Notes under the pieces: model-generated
What the model saw: only the letters and a program-made list of their open reading frames with translations
Database searches by the model: none
Told to the model about the DNA's origin: nothing
Made by a program: the position numbers and the translations under genes
DNA from: Paenibacillus sp. SY21-1
Lineage (GTDB): Bacteria > Bacillota > Bacilli > Paenibacillales > Paenibacillaceae
NCBI RefSeq assembly: GCF_005222705.1
Contig: NZ_STGF01000001.1
Location: 62,001-126,000, forward strand
DNA: 64,000 bases
Direction: 5' to 3'
Shown: positions 60,484-64,000 of the stretch, one piece after another
Layout: each line of letters opens with the position of its first letter
Numbering within the stretch: the stretch's first letter is position 1

Positions 60484-60501
60484 TTTGACGTCTGACCGGG
60501 C

Positions 60502-62115
60502 TTATGCCCAGGTCGGTTGAATTTTAAGTACAGGCACTTCCTTCTCACGCTTGTATGTCACTGTCGCTTCGCCTTCAGCTGCCGACTGGGCAGCGCTGCG
60601 AGCCGCAGACGCGGATACGGACGCGGCAACTGCAAGGGCAGAACCGCTCTCGTGCGCTCTCGCAGAAGCTGCTGCGCCAGGCACGTTGCCTTCCGCGGCA
60701 GCAGCAGCCGACAGCGCTCCAGCGGCTGTTGATGCTGACAACGCAGCTGCCACAGGAGCAGCAGTCGATGCTGACGGCACAGCCTCTTCCGCGCTGATAC
60801 GAGTAATCGCTTCAACAGCTTGCTGTGCAACGGATGTTGCTTGCGGCATGGCTGCTTCCGAGCCGGTGCGGATAATGTCTGCACCAAGCGCTGCAAGCTT
60901 ACCCGTTATATCGACATAGCCACGGTCTATGTGATGAAGCCCGGTAACCTCTGTCTCGCCGTCCGCTCGAAGCGCAGCACAGATCAGCGCAGCGCCTGCA
61001 CGCAAATCTGTCGCGCATACTTTAGCGCCTGTTAACGGCAAGCCGCCGCTTACGATTGCGCTGCGTCCGTCAACCTTAATCTGGGCGTTCATTTTCTGAA
61101 ATTCGTCTACGTGCATAAAACGATTCTCGAACACGGTTTCCGTCACAACGCTGGTTCCCTCGGAAACAAGCAGCAGGGCCATCATCTGCGACTGCATATC
61201 GGTCGGGAAGCCGGGATGCGGCAGTGTTTTGACATCGACAGACTTGAGCTTGAGTCCGGAACGAACGCGTACGCCGCTGTCGCTCTCGGTAATTTCCACG
61301 CCCATTTCTTCCAGCTTGGAAATAACAGGAGTCAGATGGTCGGCAATCGCATTTTCCACAAATACGTCTCCGCCGGTAATAGCGGCTGCGATCATGTAGG
61401 TTCCAGCCTCGACACGGTCCGGAATAACGTGATGGACCGCGCCGTGCATCCGGTCGACGCCCTCGATGCGGATCACGCCCGTTCCCGCTCCGCGGACCTT
61501 GCCGCCCATCGCGTTAATGTAATTCGCCAAATCAACGATTTCCGGTTCTTTGGCCGCGTTCTCGAGAATCGTCGTACCTTCCGCCAAGGCGGCAGCCATC
61601 ATAATGTTCTCAGTAGCGCCTACGCTGGCGACGTCGAGATATATTTTGGCTCCCTTCAAGCGGGTAGGCGTGCTGGCCTCAATAAAGCCATGGCCGAGCG
61701 TAATTTCGGCGCCCATCGCCTCGAAGCCCTTCAGATGCTGGTCGATCGGGCGCGTGCCGATAGCGCAGCCGCCAGGCAGCGAAATGCGAACCTTGCCGAT
61801 CCGGCCAAGCAATGGCCCCATGACCAGGAAGGAAGCGCGCATTTTACGAATCAGCTCATAAGGAGCTTCATGGGATGCGATAACCGGCGCTGAAATGCGC
61901 ATGGTTTCATTATTATAAGTTAATTGCGCTCCTAAAGAAGCGAGCACCTTCTGGATCGTCATAACATCGTCGAGGAGGGGTACGTCATAGATGACGCTGT
62001 CTCCTTCTGTCGCCAATAATGAGGCAGCTAATATAGGAAGAACTGCATTTTTTGCTCCGCTAACTCGGACCGTTCCCTGTAGACGCTGGCCTCCGCGGAC
62101 GATAATTTTGGTCAT
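60502..62115 (-). CDS. murA: UDP-GlcNAc 1-carboxyvinyltransferase MurA with Ala-rich tail
   Basis: First committed enzyme of peptidoglycan synthesis, adding enolpyruvate from PEP to UDP-GlcNAc. The catalytic loop is [15 protein letters not shown] with C117, the fosfomycin target; K22-N23 (SGAKNA) and R93 (RKMRAS) are also present. The normal enzyme ends near residue 416 ([10 protein letters not shown]). Here a 121-residue tail follows, very rich in Ala/Ser ([20 protein letters not shown] and similar) and ending in a more ordered [18 protein letters not shown] see no frameshift. GGAGGG precedes the ATG. The gene lies between a DUF1146 gene and a lacI gene. Confidence 0.95.
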   Translation of the reverse strand: MTKIIVRGGQRLQGTVRVSGAKNAVLPILAASLLATEGDSVIYDVPLLDDVMTIQKVLASLGAQLTYNNETMRISAPVIASHEAPYELIRKMRASFLVMGPLLGRIGKVRISLPGGCAIGTRPIDQHLKGFEAMGAEITLGHGFIEASTPTRLKGAKIYLDVASVGATENIMMAAALAEGTTILENAAKEPEIVDLANYINAMGGKVRGAGTGVIRIEGVDRMHGAVHHVIPDRVEAGTYMIAAAITGGDVFVENAIADHLTPVISKLEEMGVEITESDSGVRVRSGLKLKSVDVKTLPHPGFPTDMQSQMMALLLVSEGTSVVTETVFENRFMHVDEFQKMNAQIKVDGRSAIVSGGLPLTGAKVCATDLRAGAALICAALRADGETEVTGLHHIDRGYVDITGKLAALGADIIRTGSEAAMPQATSVAQQAVEAITRISAEEAVPSASTAAPVAAALSASTAAGALSAAAAAEGNVPGAAASARAHESGSALAVAASVSASAARSAAQSAAEGEATVTYKREKEVPVLKIQPTWA

Positions 62116-62194
62116 CTTATGGTTCCCTCCGCGAACTGCATTTTTCTTTTCCTGTTCGTGAATAAATTGGAATTGCCTTCTTTACCCAAGCTAC

Positions 62195-62223
62195 ATCTTA
62201 ACACCCATTGCACCTATCGACAA
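62195..62223 (-). promoter_or_regulatory. Probable sigma-A promoter of murA
   Basis: TTGTCG, 17 bases, TAAGAT on the minus strand, about 80 bases upstream of the murA start. Four of six bases match in the -35 and five of six in the -10. Confidence 0.55.
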
Positions 62224-62413
62224 GCGTTAAATATTTGCTACGCCTTGCAATCGCTTTAATCGACAAAAACTTCATTTTTCTCAGAAAAACAGCATTTTAC
62301 GAGTGTATCCTCAGCCGCTTTCCATAATTTCGGACCTAATGAAACAGTATTCGCAGGGGTGTCGCATTTTGAGTCCGTCATGTATTACCCATTGTTGACA
62401 TGTTTCGTGTTTG

Positions 62414-62680
62414 TTATTCGACAAAAACCCGAAGCAGCACCGTATAGCCCCAATACTCAAGCATGAATTTAGCGAGCAAATGTCCGATAATAATTGCCGC
62501 AATGACTTGAAACATTCTGGCCTTCGTGCTTTTGGGATAGCGAAACAGCGCCTCCCACTTGACCTCCTGCAGAACGACCCACACAAAAATGATGCATAAA
62601 ATGACGACCACGATTGAGAATAACCCTATCATGCCGCTAGAGCCTTGCCATCCGCTGATTGTATTCCCGTCGACGCTCAT
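62414..62680 (-). CDS. DUF1146 family membrane protein (YwzB-like)
   Basis: 88-residue protein with two membrane helices (about 18-38: IGLFSIVVVILCIIFVWVVL, and about 56-74: VIAAIIIGHLLAKFMLE) joined by a loop with the conserved LQEVKWEALFRYP. This helix-loop-helix with W and P in the loop is typical of DUF1146. In B. subtilis the homologue ywzB is also next to murAA. Function unknown. The ATG (MSVDGNTISG) is the only good start. It follows the SLH gene by only 18 bases but has opposite-looking biology, so co-transcription is possible but unproven. Confidence 0.85.
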   Translation of the reverse strand: MSVDGNTISGWQGSSGMIGLFSIVVVILCIIFVWVVLQEVKWEALFRYPKSTKARMFQVIAAIIIGHLLAKFMLEYWGYTVLLRVFVE

Positions 62681-62698
62681 AGCTCCTCCTCATTGCTT

Positions 62699-64000
62699 CT
62701 ACTTTAAAACCCTGTGCAGCAGCGCGCTGAAATCGGCACGGCTAGCGGATTGCTTCGGCTTATACACCCCGCCGTCCATGCCTTCAATTAATCCTTGCAG
62801 CTTCAAGGCATAGAGCATGGGAGCCGACCAGTCGGAATGATCTACATCGGCGAACGGAGGAAGCAGCGGCAGTCGCGGTTGAACGCCCTCCGCCTTGCCG
62901 ATAATCATCGCCATCTCCTCGCGGGTTACAGGCTGGCTTGGCTTAAACGTTCCATCCGGGAAACCGCTAACCCAGCCTTGCTGAACGGCTGTTCTTACTG
63001 CATTCGACGCCCAATGGCCCGTCGGCAAATCCTTGAAGCCGCTGGTTGCGGCAAGCGGGCCGCCAATCGGATTGTAAGCCTTGACGACCATGGCAACCGC
63101 TTCAGCCCTTGTAATCGCCCGCTTCGGCTCGAAGCGGTAGCCGCCCGTTCCATTTACGATTCCCCTTTTGTTCAAATCGACTATCTGATCAGCCGCCCAA
63201 TGGCCGGCCAAATCGCGGAAGCCGCCGATCAATAAATCGGCATTCATCCTAAGCCGGTAATACTGCTGGTCAAACGGCGCATTCGACGTAAGCTTCACAT
63301 AGTAAATATCCGGCTTGAGCAACAGCTCTGCGGTCTGCAGCTTTCCGCTATTGCCGGTGGAAGCCGATGCAAGCTGCTTCATTTTTTTGTCATAGACAAT
63401 CAGCTTGACATCCCGGTTGGCAGGCACGCCCGTCACTGTGATGCTGACCAGGCTTTCGCCCGTGACTCGATGCTGAAACCAATCAACATCGCTATAACTG
63501 TCCACAACGCCCAAATACTCCGTACCCGGCTTTACCATAAACGCCTCGTACGATTTGTCGTTTGGTTCGTTCGGGTCCTCGTAGACAGGCGTATAGTCGA
63601 TATCCAGCTTATACGTGCCGATGGTCGGACTGGCTTCGGATGAGATGGCATTATGAACACGAATATAATATTTGCCCGGCGTGACGGTTATGACAGGCGA
63701 TTGCTCCGTCTCTCCCTCGCTGGCTTCATCGAACAGCTGCAACGATTGTCCGGCTTTCTGCACAGCCAGCGCCGGATCGATCCGCGCCGTGCTGACGCTG
63801 ACCGACAAATTCAGCTTGCCGCCTTGCTGAAAGGTTACAACGAACCAGTCCTGATCGCCCTTCTGATGAAATGAACCGGTGATGCTCTGCGTTCTTGGCG
63901 GCAGCGTGAACGCTTCGTACGCTTTGTCGTTCCGCTCGTATTCATCCGGGTTCATCGCGAAGGTTGAGGTCAGCTTGTAAGGCAGCATTCTGCTGTCCGT
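62699..64000 (-). CDS. SLH-domain surface protein (partial, N-terminus beyond right edge)
   Basis: The visible part, at least 433 residues, has two pre-peptidase C-terminal-like (PPC) beta domains, marked by EYERNDKAYEAFTLPP and EDPNEPNDKSYEAFMVKP, each followed by 'DQDWFVVTFQQGGKLNLSVS'-like strands. Three SLH motifs follow (FRDLAGHWAADQIVDLNKRG...ITRAEAVAMVVKAY; FKDLPTGHWASNAVRTAVQQ...VTREEMAMIIGKAE; FADVDHSDWSAPMLYALKLQ...ASRADFSALLHRVL). The frame is open to base 64000. An ATG at 63988 lies inside what looks like the end of another PPC repeat (PYKLTST versus TYKLDID), so the true start is outside the window. Confidence 0.85.
   Translation of the reverse strand, partial: TDSRMLPYKLTSTFAMNPDEYERNDKAYEAFTLPPRTQSITGSFHQKGDQDWFVVTFQQGGKLNLSVSVSTARIDPALAVQKAGQSLQLFDEASEGETEQSPVITVTPGKYYIRVHNAISSEASPTIGTYKLDIDYTPVYEDPNEPNDKSYEAFMVKPGTEYLGVVDSYSDVDWFQHRVTGESLVSITVTGVPANRDVKLIVYDKKMKQLASASTGNSGKLQTAELLLKPDIYYVKLTSNAPFDQQYYRLRMNADLLIGGFRDLAGHWAADQIVDLNKRGIVNGTGGYRFEPKRAITRAEAVAMVVKAYNPIGGPLAATSGFKDLPTGHWASNAVRTAVQQGWVSGFPDGTFKPSQPVTREEMAMIIGKAEGVQPRLPLLPPFADVDHSDWSAPMLYALKLQGLIEGMDGGVYKPKQSASRADFSALLHRVLK

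Noticed and set aside
62311..62586. Minus-strand 91-codon ORF overlapping the DUF1146 gene
   Set aside because: Other frame of a well-supported membrane protein gene. The translation has no coherent features.

Overview
The window looks like a chromosome segment of a flagellated, endospore-forming Firmicute of the Paenibacillaceae (Paenibacillus/Cohnella type). The evidence is the gene order hag-csrA-fliW-yviE-flgL-flgK-flgN-flgM-yvyF-comFC-comFA next to degU-degS, the sporulation genes spoIID, spoIIQ, spoIIID and an alpha/beta SASP, and several SLH-domain surface proteins beside a csaB/tagA/tagO wall-polymer operon. Almost every gene is on the minus strand. The exceptions are an LPXTG protein, a BIG2-repeat protein and a transposase-like gene.

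Region 1 (1-15 kb) is the late flagellar / competence / DegSU block. Flagellin is cut by the left edge. Its leader has a sigma-D-type promoter and two CsrA-type GGA sites, one in a perfect hairpin and one over the ribosome binding site, as expected for the FliW-CsrA-flagellin homeostasis loop encoded next to it. FlgM (anti-sigma-D) has its own sigma-D-type promoter, whose -10 lies inside a terminator-like hairpin. comFA and comFC are present but comFB is not. An unrecognised membrane protein and a sortase-anchored protein with a 36-bp tandem repeat lie between comFA and degU.

Region 2 (15-35.4 kb) is a cell-surface region: a 901-aa phosphodiester-glycosidase-like exported protein, a 1480-aa Ig-repeat/SLH protein, metK with an unusual hairpin-rich leader, a SASP, two unrecognised exported proteins, the presumed main S-layer protein with two in-frame translation starts, and a 1375-aa SLH protein.

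Region 3 (35.6-43.2 kb) holds fabZ and then a compact row pgcA - DUF5693 membrane protein - csaB - tagA - tagO. It probably makes and pyruvylates the secondary wall polymer to which SLH domains bind, so regions 2 and 3 work together.

Region 4 (43.5-52 kb) has a BIG2 adhesin-like protein on the plus strand, then epuA, flhP, flhO, mbl, spoIIID, spoIIQ and spoIID in the Bacillus order, with matches to sigma-D, sigma-E and sigma-F promoters. SpoIID has an unusual repetitive cytoplasmic N-terminus.

Region 5 (52-60.4 kb) separates spoIID from murA, which are neighbours in Bacillus. It has a short element with 25-bp terminal inverted repeats, a decamer minisatellite, an IS1595-like gene that seems to lack catalytic residues, and a LacI-controlled sucrose/fructoside operon (ABC transporter, GH32 enzyme, fructokinase). 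Region 6 has murA with an Ala-rich tail, a DUF1146 gene, and an SLH protein cut by the right edge.

I saw no tRNA, rRNA or CRISPR array. All assignments come from reading the sequence; no database search was possible.
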